Positions 1 to 13,200 of a DNA stretch of 64,000 nt are shown one piece after another. How positions within the stretch are numbered: the first letter of the stretch is position 1; every line of letters begins with the position of its first letter. The stretch is from contig NW_027043831.1 of NCBI RefSeq assembly GCF_037102585.1, positions 186,001 to 250,000 of the forward strand. Direction: 5' to 3'. The translations under genes were made by a program, and so were the position numbers. This stretch comes from Saccharomycopsis crataegensis (lineage: Eukaryota; Ascomycota; Saccharomycetes; Ascoideales; Saccharomycopsidaceae). The notes under the pieces are model-generated. The model saw only the letters and a list, made by a program, of their open reading frames with translations, did not search any database and was not told where the DNA came from.

Positions 1-510
1 CTTGTACGCCTTGATGATTTCGGCAATTTTGCTAATGTCAAGCACCGACAATGTTGGGTTAGATGGGGATTCGATCCACACCAACTTGGTTTCCTTGGTC
101 AACATTTTTGGCAAATCGTTGACGAGATCATTAGTGAAATCGGTCTTGACCCCATGGGCGTTGGCAACCTTGGTGAAGTAACGGTGAGTACCCCCGTAAA
201 CATCACCAAAAGAAATGGCGTGGGAGCCTTGGGCCAAGCTTTGGAGGACCACGGCGGTGGTGGCACTACCAGAAGAAAAGGCCAAACCATATTTACCGTT
301 TTCAAGAGCGGCAACAGCACGTTCCAAGTTGTGACGGTTTGGGTTTTGGGAACGGGAGTATTCGTACACACCAATTGGTTGAGCTGGGGAGGTTTGGGCA
401 AAAGTGGTGGACAAGGAAATGGCTGGGATCACAGCACCTGTTGAAGGATCAGGTTCGGAGCCAACATGAATGGCTTTAGTCCCGAATTTGTAACTTTGAG
501 TGGCAGTCAT
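1..510 (-). CDS. CYS3: Cystathionine gamma-lyase, N-terminal part (gene runs off the left edge)
   Basis: The first 170 codons are present, starting at the ATG complementary to 508-510; the C-terminus, including the PLP-binding lysine, lies outside the window. The family converts cystathionine to cysteine, 2-oxobutanoate and ammonia in the cytosol, the last step of reverse transsulfuration. Visible family motifs are the conserved YEYSRSQNPNR segment at residues 49-59 (tyrosine and arginine that contact the cofactor phosphate of the partner subunit) and SSGSATTA at 79-86, followed by GDVYGGTHRYF and the WIES(P) motif near the edge. The match to yeast Cys3 as I remember it is close throughout, better than to MET17 or STR2 type enzymes. 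The promoter is shared with the divergent dynein gene and holds a TCACGTGA palindrome at 851-858, the expected Cbf1/Met4 type of sulfur-gene control. Confidence 0.93.
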   Translation of the reverse strand, partial: MTATQSYKFGTKAIHVGSEPDPSTGAVIPAISLSTTFAQTSPAQPIGVYEYSRSQNPNRHNLERAVAALENGKYGLAFSSGSATTAVVLQSLAQGSHAISFGDVYGGTHRYFTKVANAHGVKTDFTNDLVNDLPKMLTKETKLVWIESPSNPTLSVLDISKIAEIIKAYK

Positions 511-1278
511 TTTTGTGTGGAAAGAGATTAAATATTATTATATCTAGGGGTGTGAAAGGGAAGATCAGTTTTGAACTGTTGAAGTACAGAGAATTAATAG
601 GGAGGAGGAGGAATGTCAATTGACAAGTTGATTAATAATTGATGGAAAAAAAAAAAAAAAAATTGATGTAACCATTATTTTTGTAAGCGAGGAGCAGGAT
701 ACTCTTATATATATATATATATATGTACATAGGACACACCGACCCACACTTCACAGAGAGGTGTATGAAAAATTCTTTCTACTGTGCAGAAAAAGAAAAA
801 AAAAGAAAAAAAAAAAAAAAAACGCTTTTGACAGTAGCCGTTGTACCATTTCACGTGATCTTGAGGCATCTCTTTCTCTTTCTCTTTCTTTGTGTGTGTG
901 TGTGCGACCCCAGGGGTGTTTTCCCCGGTTGGGACAGACTGGAAGGAAGGGGGTGATCACCACGATTATTAGTTGTCACCGATTGTCAATTATTTTGTTG
1001 TCGTCGTTTTTCTGTTTCTTTTTCCACGGAGATCTCGTCGATGCCACTGACTGCGGTGGGAATAGCAAAGAAAAAATATCGTGTGATACATACATACACA
1101 TGCATAACACAGCAGGGCCATTTCAAAACAAAACAAACCACCAGAAAAAACATCAATACCATCTATTAAATGTAAGGATAATATAAGAGACACTATATAT
1201 TAGACATTCTAATAGATATATATACATATAAATATATATATATATATATGCTGATCACTGCTGTCAGATTATTCAGGC
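511..1278. other. Divergent CYS3/DYN1 intergenic region
   Basis: This 768-bp spacer serves two divergent promoters. It holds A-runs at about 643-661 and 805-822, a TA microsatellite at about 706-723, a TCACGTGA palindrome at 851-858, a CT then GT microsatellite at about 866-904, a CCCCAGGGG half-palindrome near 908-916 (AGGGG is the STRE core) and a long TA repeat at 1213-1249 just before the dynein start. The TA stretches are candidate TATA regions for each gene. No coding potential was recognised; the short ORFs here are made of microsatellite sequence. Confidence 0.7.
851..858. promoter_or_regulatory. Cbf1-type E-box TCACGTGA in the CYS3 promoter
   Basis: A perfect 8-bp palindrome TCACGTGA lies 341 bp upstream of the CYS3 start and 421 bp upstream of the DYN1 start. 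In S. cerevisiae TCACGTG sites recruit Cbf1 with Met4/Met28 to sulfur amino acid genes including CYS3. Site identity is seen directly; the assignment to Cbf1 is inferred from the gene it precedes. Confidence 0.6.
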
Positions 1279-4200
1279 ATGGTCTTCAAAGCATTCAACC
1301 ACAATACCCAAACCATCGCCTCCAATTCTGAACAGAGAATCAGTGACAATGTCAATCTTTCCACACTGTTAGAAAGATTACTGACTTTTGCCTTCAATTT
1401 GGCGAAATTATTCCAATCAGCAACTATAAATGATGCCATATACTTCAATAATCACCAATCAAAAGCGATTTTCCACGAATTCTTGACGTCGACCGTGGCA
1501 TCGACGATTTTTATTGTCAAGACCAGCACCACCACCGACGTTCAAGACTCTTCTGATCTGTCCCAAAAAGATTCATTCACGTTGATGTCCCAGTTATCTC
1601 TTGTTGAGAATAGTGTTTCGACAATTGTATTGATCAAAGAACGAGGAGCGATTCTGGGATCTGCGTCTTTAGACCAACAAATACAGGTCATCAATCTCCC
1701 CAGACAACTCTACCTGCCAACATCGTTGTCCTCCTCCTCCTCTGATGATGATGATGATAATGTCGGCCAAGAGAATAATTCGGCTTCTAAAGATAACCGT
1801 AGATCATACGAAATGTTGAAAACTTTGGTTAGTTTAGGGATATCCCCTTACTTCGAGGCCCTAGTGCAAGTAAACAACAACAACAACAGTACCACGACTT
1901 ACAAAGATACAGAGTATGACAAACCATCAGAAGAAGAAAACAATAACGCCATCATTAATACCAAAAAGAAGTTCGGAGAATTAGCATTGTCGTTACAACA
2001 TATTTTACAATCGGTTCATGTTCCCGATTTAGTATTATCAGTGCATCCGGCCATCAAGTTAGCGGTGGAACAATCCATTGCCGCTGGCGGAACCAAAGAT
2101 CCCGTGGAATTCTTGCCCAATGAATTGTTATCGGACTCGGTGTTCTTGAATAAATTACAAAATATTGTCAACGAGTGGGTTAAAGCCGCCCAAGATACCT
2201 CGAGGTTGGCGAAAGACACTATTGATGGGAACGTGGTGGACGAAATCAACTTTTGGTCTTCTATGGAATCAGCATTATTATCGATCCAAGATCAACTAAA
2301 TTCTAAAGAAATCCAGACAACCTTAAATGTATTGAGAAATGCTAAACGATTTTACGCCACCGTCAGCTTGTTGTCGGATACCGGGTTGAAAGAGGCCTTG
2401 GCCACCGCTAACCAATATAACCAATTATTAAAGGATTTGCCAATTGAAGAGTTATTATCGGCTTCCACATTTAAAAAAGTCGAAGAAGCAATTGTGTTGA
2501 TAATGAACCATATGAAGAAATTAAGAGTCACTTCGTATCCTATTAGCCGGGCGTTGAAATTAGTGGAATCCGTTTCGTTCGAAGTTGATAAGAAAGTGAA
2601 ACAGTTACTTTCTGGGGCCCAAGTGAGGGTCATGGATTTACCGTACGAGGCATTCTTACAAAAAATCGACGAAATCAACTCGGTTTTCACGTTGTTTGAT
2701 AAACAAATTAAAGAATTCACTAATCTCGCTAGAGAATTGTTGAGAAAGCGATCGGAGAAATTCATTTTCATCAAAATCAACTCGCACACCGTGGCCTTCA
2801 GAGAAAGATTAGGGTACTTGTACGATTTTAGAGTCGAGCATAACGAGATGATCCTTGCGTTATCTAATATTATCAATCCAGCAAATACCAACAAAGATTT
2901 TTTCCTCCAATCGTCCATGCTGGTGGTCCATAAACTCAGTGAACAGGATCCGATCGCCGAAATGGAATTCGCTTATGAAGCAGTGAGAGTAATCAACATT
3001 TCTGATACCAGTATCGAAGGTAAGAAAAAATGGGACGTTGCGGAGAAATTATACAACACGAGAATTGAGAAAGTGGAAAATACCGTGACCATTATGCTTA
3101 GAGAAATCATTTCCAAATCCAAGACTTTCACCGAGATTTATTCTATTTTCAAAAAGTTCAGCTTCTTATTAACTAAGCCCTCGATAAATGCGTCTGTTGA
3201 AGAGTACCAAGATAAATTGTTGGGGATTGCCAGACGGGATCTTGCCAATTTGCAAAACCATTTCTTGAAGCAAAATGAGTCTAGAGCGTTATTCGCCAAG
3301 AAAGATATCCAAAACATCTCGTCGGTGATTATCTGGGCCCGGCAAATCGAATCAAAATTGAATTCTCTTCTCGAACGTTTGCAACTCATTTTGGGACCAA
3401 ATTGGAACGAATACGGCGACGGCCAGAAAATTCACAGCGAAGCATTAGTGTTTAAGAAAAAATTGAATGTCGATAATATTTATGATACTTGGTTGCGGGA
3501 GACTTCATTCACAAAAATCTCCTCGGCGGTCAGCAACCCTGTGCTCAAAATGTTGAAAAAAAATGATGACGAGTATGAATTATTGGTGAATTTCGATCCT
3601 GATTGGATATTGTTGTTCAAAGAAGTGCGGAATTTATGCTACCAAAATTTCCAAGTTCCTCACCAAGTGATTTCCATATCCAGAACCGTCAGAAGAATCT
3701 ATCCATTTGTGATTTCGTTAACCGAAGCCATCAAGAATTTGCATAAGCTGTTGAAACGGTTTGATCAACTCAAAGACCTTAGGGTATTATTGATTGATGA
3801 AAAAAAGCAGCTTTTTGAACTTTTGAAAGAATGTCTCAATATCACTTGGGATGACTTGGTCAAGGCATATGATTACCAAAAAATGAATACCAAGATCAGA
3901 CAAGCCAGTCAAAAGGGCAAACGAGTATCTTCAAGCTACAGTTCTGTGTCTATTAGCGGTGCTGAAACCCTGGAAGATGATTTGATCGAAAACAAGTCAT
4001 TAAAATTGGTCAGCGTGTTTGAAAGCTCGTTAGAAAAATTCCAAAGTGATATTATAGGGGTAGAAAACTACATGCTCAAAATTTCGGGATTATTGCTTGA
4101 GTTATTGGACTGTGAATATGGGTATAAACCGTTCCAATCTAGAGTAGAGGAGATCCAGAAAATCATCAATAAAATCATCTTGGAAAATTATGGTAAAGTC

Positions 4201-7200
4201 ACGATTCTTGTCACCAATATCAATAGAAAAATTGAAGAAATCTTGAGAAAACGATTAATCGATAAACTTAACAGTATAAACCAACTGAACTTGCATGAGT
4301 TTTTACCGGAAACAAAGCACGAAATCATTTTAAAGAATTTGACGATCTATATCACTCCGGCGATTGAATATTCAAAGCAAGCCTGGATGAATTCTATTCA
4401 GGAATTGGTGAACGTGGCTAGAAAGCAAAAGAAAATCACCCATCAGAATTTTGATATTCTTTATTCCGACAATGGTGCATCATCAGATTCAGAGCTTAGC
4501 ATTTGCTCATCATTAGAGTTTTCCAGTTTGGAATTTTCTGCGGAAACTGAGATCTCCACGGTGCTCAAATTGATAAGTGAGGAATTCACAAAATGTGAAG
4601 TGTATGCCAATGAATGGTATAACTTCCAATCATTATGGGACTTGAGACCAGAAGACCTTTATAAAAACTTGCAAAAAGATATCAGTCTTTGGATCCAGGT
4701 GCTAAATGACATTCGTCAGTCCAGAAGGGTGTTTGATACTGTGGACACCAGCAAGAAAATTGGACCTTTATTATTCGAATATGAACAAACCCAACTTCGG
4801 GTGAATTCCAAATACGATAACTGGCAGAAGGACGTGCTTTTGAGCTTCTCGGAAATTTTGGCTAATTCCATGAAAGAAATGGGTTCGGAACTTGGCTCTT
4901 CCAGAAAATTCCTTGAGGAAACCAGTATTAATGTTTCTTCCACTAAAGAAACTATTCAATTGATTGCCAACGTTCACAAATACAATGATTGTTTGGAAAG
5001 CTGGGGGAAAAAATTAGAGTTATTCAGAACCGGGCAAAACCTTTTGGTGAAAAATCGATTTGCATTCCCCTCTGACTGGTTACATACCGAACAAGTTGAG
5101 AATGATTATGATGCCTTGAACAAAATTTTGACTAAAAGGTTATCACAAATTGAAGTCGAAAACCATGTTATTGTCAAGCGGTTTGAAGGTGAGTTTGCGA
5201 GAGTTGAGGGTCAGATAAGCACATTTAAAGATGACTGGAGCGATAAAAAACCGGTTTCTGGGTCTTTGGTGCCATCTGCTGCTCTTAATCTATTGAGAAG
5301 TTTTGAACAAAGACTTGACAATTTACAGAATCAAAAATCGTTATTGGAGCAAGCCGCGAAAATATTGGTGTTACCGATGTCCTTGAATGAAAACTTGAAC
5401 GGTTTGCCGGAAGAAGTGGCTGATTTCAAATCGGTTTGGAGCTCCATTGAAATCTTATATAATTCTTTGCAAGACATTAGACGCACTATATGGACCGAGG
5501 TTTCTCCAAGAACCGTTAGGCACCAATTAGATGAATTATTGGCTTCTGCCAGATCGATGCCAAGCAAAGTTCGGCAATACTCTGCCTTTGAACAACTCCA
5601 GAATCAATTCAAATTGTTAATAAAGGTGAACCCGTTATTGTCAGACTTGAAATCAGAAGCGTTGAAGGAACGCCATTGGAAGGAACTATTTACCACCATG
5701 TCCATGGACTTTGTTCCTCTCCAGGTGATGACTTTGGGAGACGTTTGGGATTTGCATTTGCAACTCAATGAGGCAATAATCAAGGAGTTGATAGCTAAAG
5801 CCAACGGTGAAAAGATTTTAGAAGATTTCCTCACCAAAGTTAAAGATAATTGGGGTAGTGTGACATTGGATTTGTTCAATTATCAAACCAAATGTCGTCT
5901 CGTTAGAGGCTGGGACGCGTTGTTCAAGCAATGCAGTGAAGATATTGATTTGTTGGCGGCGATGCACCATTCTGCGTTTTTCCTGATTTTTGAGCAAGAA
6001 GCTAATTCTTGGGAAAACAAATTAAACAAATTGTACGTGTTATTGGATATTTGGATCGATGTTCAAAGACAATGGGTTTACTTGGATGGTGTATTTGGAG
6101 AAAATAAGGATATTAAGCGTTTACTTCCTATCGAATCGTCAAGATTTCAAAATATCACAGTGGAGTTTTTCAGGCTCTTGAAAGTGATTTATAAGTCACC
6201 TTTTGTTATTGATGTTATAGAAATTGAGGAAATCCAATCGACCATGGAAAGAAACTTGGAAATTTTGGCGAGAATCAGAAAAGCCTTGGGCGATTATTTG
6301 GAAAAACAACGAGAATTCTTCCCTCGGTTTTATTTCATTGGCAATGATGATTTATTAAATATCATTGGTAATTCCGATGATCCAAAGTTCATTGGGAACT
6401 ATTTGAATAAAGTGTATGGCAATATCCACGGTATCGATTATGATGGCGATGCTATTACTGCGGTGTTCTCGAAAGAACAGGAAGTGGTTAAATTGCTCGA
6501 GCCGGTGGTAGTTGGAAACTACTCTTCCCTCGTGGAATGGTTGAAGGAACTTGAATTCCAACTCAAGCAATCCTTGGCATTATACGTTGAGCAAGCGGTT
6601 GGAGATTTGATCGAACTTATCAAATCTGGAGAACTCAAATTAGATTCATTTTTAGCCTGGGTACGCCTTTATCCTTGTCAGGCTTTGTTGCTTGCATTAC
6701 AAATTTGTTGGACCAAAGTGGTTGAAGAGGCCATCAAATCTGGCGACTTTACAGAATTAAAAGAAAGCTTTGATGTGCTTTTAACTTTGGTGTCTTCTGC
6801 TGTCATGGAAAATCTCAGCACCGTAGATCGTCAAAAACTTGAGATCCTTATAATTGAAGTTGTTTACGAGTACAATGTAATTGTTAAATTACAAACCCAG
6901 AATGTGAATTCGTTAACCAGTTTCATTTGGAAGTCTAAGATGAAGTACTATTTGAATAAGACCTCCTCTGACCATTTTGAGAAAATCTCTATCAAGCTTA
7001 TTGATTCCATTTATCATTATGGTTTCGAATATCAAGGGCTAACTCCGAGCTTGGTGAAAAATAATATCATTGAAGGTTCTTTTATCAGCTACAACGAAAC
7101 CCTAGCTTGCAAGAAAGGCGGTTGCTCTTTTGGGCCTGCTGGTACTGGTAAAACTGAATCGGTGAAGGAGTTTGCTAAAGCGCTTGGTAGACCCGTCTTA

Positions 7201-10200
7201 GTTTTCAACTGTGACGAGTCATTTGATTTTTCCGCCATTAGCAGGATTTTATTGGGTATTTGTCAAGTGGGGGCTTCTGTTTGCTTCGATGAATTTAATA
7301 GACTCGATTCACAAATGCTTAGTGCAGTTTCTTCTCAGATCGAAAAAATTGAATTGGGTCTCAGTCGCAAAGATACTACCGTTGATCTTTTGGGTACCAC
7401 CACCAAGTTGAACAGAAACACCTCGATTTTCATCACCATGAACCCAACTTATGCTGGTAGATCTACATTGCCTGAGAACTTGAAAAAATTGTTCAGAAGT
7501 TTTTCTGTCAGCAAGACCGACAAGGAGGCAATTACCGAGGTCATTTTATTCTCACAAGGTTTCAAGAACGCCAAAGAGATTGCCAAGAAAGTTATTCAGT
7601 TATTCAATGGACTTCAATTAAAACTTACAAAACAAATCCATTATGACTTTGGGTTAAGAGCGATTAAATCAACCATCAACTATTGCGGTAAACTTAGAAG
7701 ACAAAACTTAACCGCCGACGAAAATCACCTTATTTATCAAGGTATTCATACCTCCATTGCCCCCAAACTCGTACAATCAGATTCCATGATTTTCAAAGAT
7801 CTAACCGAAAGCATATTTGGTGGCAATCTTGAGCAGAAATCCCATCATGAATTGGTGTCGTACATTGAAAAAGTTATCGTCGAGGAAAACCTTTCGGCTA
7901 ATCCAGAATTCCTTCAAAAAGTATTGCAATTACATGAATTATCCACAAACCATCATGGTACTATGATGGTGGGAAGCTCAGGGTGTGGTAAGACCACTGC
8001 GAGAAATGTGTTATTGAAAGCTTTACAAAAATTTGATGGTGTGGAAACCCTTTCATACGTGATTAACCCAAAAATTTCAAAAGACATTCTTTATGGTACA
8101 TTGGATGTCACCACCAGAGAGTTCAAAGACGGGATTTTCACTAGCTTATTGAGAAAAATCGTTGCCAATCTTCGTGGCGAATTATCAAAAAGAATCTGGA
8201 TCATTTTCGATGGTGATGTGGATCCTGAATGGGTGGAAAACTTGAACAGTTTGCTCGATGATAATAAGGTGTTCACCCTTCCAAATGGTGAACATATTTC
8301 GCTCCCTGATAGTGTCAGAATCATATTTGAAACCGATTCTTTGAAACATGCTACCCCAGCAACCGTCAGTAGATGTGGTATGGTATGGTTTTCTGACTCA
8401 TTGATCAGCGCTCGTGAAGTCTTGTCAATGTACGTGAAAAAATTCGAAGCTTCTGACTTTGCTTCTGGTGAATCTGTTGATAAACTGGTGTTTTTGAGAA
8501 AGTTTTTCAGTAATTGTATCCAGAAAACTCTTTTGAACAGCGAATCTGACATCCTTGACATTATCATAAAACACAGTTCAGAATTGAAGCACATTTTCAA
8601 GTTTATTGTCAAAGAGAAGATAGATATGATGGTATCAATTTACTGTTCTTTATATAAGAAACTTGCCACCACCTATCAGGAAAATGATAGTCTTTTTGAT
8701 AATGATAATATCAAGACCTATGCTCTCAAGGCTTTGATTTTCTCGATATATTGGTCATTTTGTTCTGACTGTCAAACTGAAGATCAAGAGAAGTTCAATT
8801 CATTTATTTGCCAACAATTCGATATAGTCGATGGATTGACATTATTGAATGAAACCATTCTGCTTCCTGATATTTCTTGGACTAAATGGTCTTCATTGGT
8901 TCCTGTGGCAGATCTTGAATATCTGGACGTCAATGAACAATTGATAATCCCAACCGTTGACACTGTTAGATTGGAAAGTTTCATCAACATCTTCCTTGAA
9001 CAAAACAAATTCTTGATTTTGTGTGGGCCTCCAGGTTCCGGGAAAACCATGACGGTTTTGGATTGTTTGAGAGCTTCAAATAGAGAGTTGATCAGTATCA
9101 ATTTTAGTGGTAAGAGTGTTGTCGATGATTTGTTATCTGCGTTACACCAATATTGCATGTATTCGCGTACCAGCTCCGGCGTGAGTTTAAAGCCAAAATC
9201 CAACAAGGAAGTCGTGTGCTTTATTGACGAAATCAATTTACCTTCATTAGATGATTTTGGATCGCAGCCGATTATTTGTTTCTTGCGGGAGTTAGTTCAA
9301 AGTGGTGGGTTTTACTCTAAGGAAAACGTGTTTGTGAAATTGGAAAATGTCAAGTTTGTCGCCGCCTGTAATCCGTCTACCGATCAAGGCCGTCATCAGC
9401 TTTCTACGAGATTTTTGAGCCTTTGTCCAATCATTTTTGTGGATTATCCTAGCGGTGAGAGTTTGAGAACGATTTATAGATCTTTTGCTCAACAAGTTTT
9501 CAGTCGTCAACAAATTATTTATCCATTCACCATGAATATCGTTGATATGATGATCGATATTTATTATCAATTGAGAACAAAAATTGATGTGTTATCACCT
9601 AGAGATTTGACGAGACTTATGAGATCTATTTTCTTCGGAGTCGAACACAACTCTGACAATGAGGAAATGACCCTCAATGATTTCTTAAGATTGTTTGTCA
9701 ATGAATCTTTGAGACTTTTCAGCGATCGGATGTCTAGTTCCGAGGTTAAGGAATGGATTTTGAATGTTTTGAAAGAAAATATCGCTAAATCGTTTGAAAC
9801 TTGTGACGGCGCCTATATTTTCAAGCAACCGATCTTATATTCCAAGTGGTTATCGACATCGTATTCTCCGGTGGAAATCAACGAATTTCGGTCGTTTGTT
9901 AATGAACGTTTGAAGGTTTTCAGCAATGAAGTGCTAGACACCAAACTAGTATTGTATCAAGATTGTTTAGATTATATTGCTCGATTAGATCGTGTGCTTT
10001 CTTTACCACAAGGTCATCTAATTTTGGTGGGTGATTCTACAAGCGGGAAAACAACCCTTTCTAGATTTGTTGCTTGGGTGAATGGTATTCAGGTGGTTCA
10101 ATTAGCAGTGCACAGAAACTTTTCTTTGCAAGACTTTGATGCCACTTTACGAGGAATCCTTAGACGTGCTGGTGCCCTTGGTGAAAAGATATGCTTTATC

Positions 10201-13200
10201 ATTGATGAATCTAACATTCTTGAATCATCATTTATTGAAAGAATGAACACCCTTTTAGCAAATTCTGAAATCCCTTCTCTCTTCAGCGGCAATGAATTCA
10301 GTGACTTGATGTCTATTTGTATGGAACAAACCCAGCAACTTGGACTTCTCTTGGATACCGAAGAAGAACTATATAAGTGGTTCACTCAACAAATATCTCA
10401 GAACTTGCACGTTATTTTCACGATCAATTCCCCCGATGACTCCAACGGTCCGCAAATTCTTTCATCGCCTGCATTGTTGAATAGATGCGTGGTTAACTGG
10501 ATGGGTGATTGGTCGAACGATACTTTGTTTGAAGTCGCTTCCGAAATGCTTGGCTCGGTGTCTTTTGATGATAGGAATAGTGCAATGCTGGCGTTAATCG
10601 ATATCCACAGATTTCATTTTGGCGAAACCAGTAATGATTCTCCTAAGAGAGTTCCTGCCAATTTTGTTGATCTTTTGGAAAACTTCCTTAAATTATACCG
10701 TGAAAAGGAATCAGAATTGGAAGGCCACCAAAGACATATCAATGTAGGCCTTGATAAATTCAGAGATACCGTGATTCAGGTGAAAGATTTGAAAGACACT
10801 CTTTCTATTAAACAGCAGCAACTAAAGGCCAAGGACATTGAAGCGAAAGCAATGTTGGACAAGATGTTGGTGGATCAAAATGAGGCTGAAAGAAAACAAG
10901 AGGCTTCTATACAAGTCAAGGAAGCATTAAAGATTCAAGAAATAGAAATTTCCGAGCGTACAACCATTGTGAATGAGAATATGGAAACCATGATCCCAAT
11001 TATTGAGGCTGCTGCTCAGAATGTGAAAAATATTAAGAAACAAAACTTGAGTGAACTTAGATCGATGAATAATCCCCCAGACGCAGTGAAAATGACTCTT
11101 GAATGTGTTTGTGCATTGTTAGGTTTTGGTAGAAAGACCACATGGAAGGAAATCCAGACAATAACTCGTCGTGATGATTTTGTGTTGAGCATTTTGAACT
11201 TTGAAAACAATATCACTCCAGATCTTAGACAATACCTTCAAAACACATATTTCTCTCATGCAAACTTCAATGTCAATTCGGTTACACGAGCTAGTAAAGC
11301 TTGTGGCCCATTGTTGGCATGGATTGAAGCTCAGGTTAAGTACTCCCATGTGTTGGATCAGGTTGAGCCATTGAGAAATGAAGTGTTGGGGCTCGAGGAG
11401 TCAGAAAAGGAAAATAAAGCCAAATTGTTAGCTATTGGTCAAATGCTTCAAGAACTTGAGTTAAAGATTGGTCAGTATAAGGACGGCTATAGTTCTCTTA
11501 TCAGGGAAATTGAAAATATCAAGACTGAAATGTCTTCGGTGGAAAAGAAAGTGGGACGAAGTTTGGCATTAATGGATAGTTTGGTTCAGGAAAGGGAACG
11601 GTGGTCGAAAGTCAGTTTTACTCGTGAGCGCTTACATTTGCTGGGAAACTGTATGATTTCCGCAGCGTTCTTGAGTTATATGGGTTATTATGATCAGAAA
11701 ACCAGAAATCATGTGTTGAGAGTGTGGAAAGAAACTTTGAATGATAAAGGAATTGTGTTTGATAAAAATCTCATCATCAGTGATTTCCTCTCGACTCCAG
11801 GCGAAGTTCTTTCCTGGCAAAAGAAGGGTCTCTCTAGTGACGAATTGTTGACACAGAATATGGTAATAATCAAGAACAGCAATAAATATCCTTTCATCAT
11901 TGATCCATCAGGCCAAATCGTCCAAGTTATCTCTAATATTATTGCTCCTAAGAAATTGATCATTACAAGTTTCTTGGACAAAGGGTTTGTTAAACAAATT
12001 GAGCATGCGTTGAGATTCGGAACATCAATTCTCATTGAGGATGCAGAATATTTGGATCCTGTTATTAGTGGTATTTTAAAACGGGAATTCACAAATACTG
12101 GTGGTAGACTGTTATTGAAGTTGGGCTCTCAGGAAATTGATTGCTCGCCAGATTTCAAACTATATTTACATACCAGGAACCCTCAAGTGCAAATTCCATC
12201 TCACATTTCTGGAAGATCTACTATTGTTAATTTCACCACTACAAAAAGTAGTTTAGAGAGCAAGGTCTTGAACTTAACCCTTTTGAAAAAAGAACCTGAG
12301 GTGGAAGAAAAGAGGCAAAATTTGATAAAGATGAATGATGAGTACAAGGCTCATTTACGGAAACTTGAAGAGGATTTGTTGACCTCTTTAGGGGTCACCA
12401 CCGGCAGTATTTTAGATAACGATGAACTCGTGGCCACTTTAGAAAATATCAAAACCGAATCGAACGAAATTGAAATCAAAATGAAAGAAAGTGATAATGT
12501 TATGAGCACTATCGAAAACATCCTGGATAAATACACTTCGTTGGCTTCCCATTCTTCGGCAATTTTTGCTGTTCTTAATTCTTTGAGCTCTGTCAACCGG
12601 TTCTATCAGTTCTCCTTGGAGTATTTCCTCGATATTTTCAATCATATTTTATGTCTTCCGAATGACTCTGGTGATGCAGTTGAGTTTTTCGTTCATCAAT
12701 TGTACAAGGAAGTTTATCAGAGAATATCCTTAAGCTTAAAAGAGCTTGATAGAAGTACCTTAGGGTTATGTTTATATTTTGTTTACATAAAATCCAAGTT
12801 TGGTGATGATGCTTCCTTTGCTGTTAAGAGCTTATTGAACTCTGTTGGCCAAGGCGATTATGAAAAGGCTCTATTGAAGTGCTTTAATTTGCTAAATATT
12901 TCGAAAACTAAAATAGATAAATTTGCTAATGATTTGAGTCAAGTGAGTTTTGACCAAATTTTTGAATCTGTCAATGGTGATGATAAAGACAGAATACTAG
13001 GTTTGAAAACTATGTTATCAATAGTATTCAATCAGCTCACTAATTCTTCTTCTTCTTCTTCTTCTTCTTCTTCTTCTTCTTCTTCTTCTTTCCTCTCTTC
13101 TGTTCCAGACATTACCAATCAAACTATAGGATTTGGCTCTAATAATTCTACTGAGACTGAAAACTTGGAAAAAGTAATCAACAACTATACCCAGTCATCC

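Noticed and set aside
751-963. Arg/Glu-repeat ORF in the CYS3/DYN1 spacer
   Set aside because: Encoded by CT, GT and A microsatellites; no conserved sequence.
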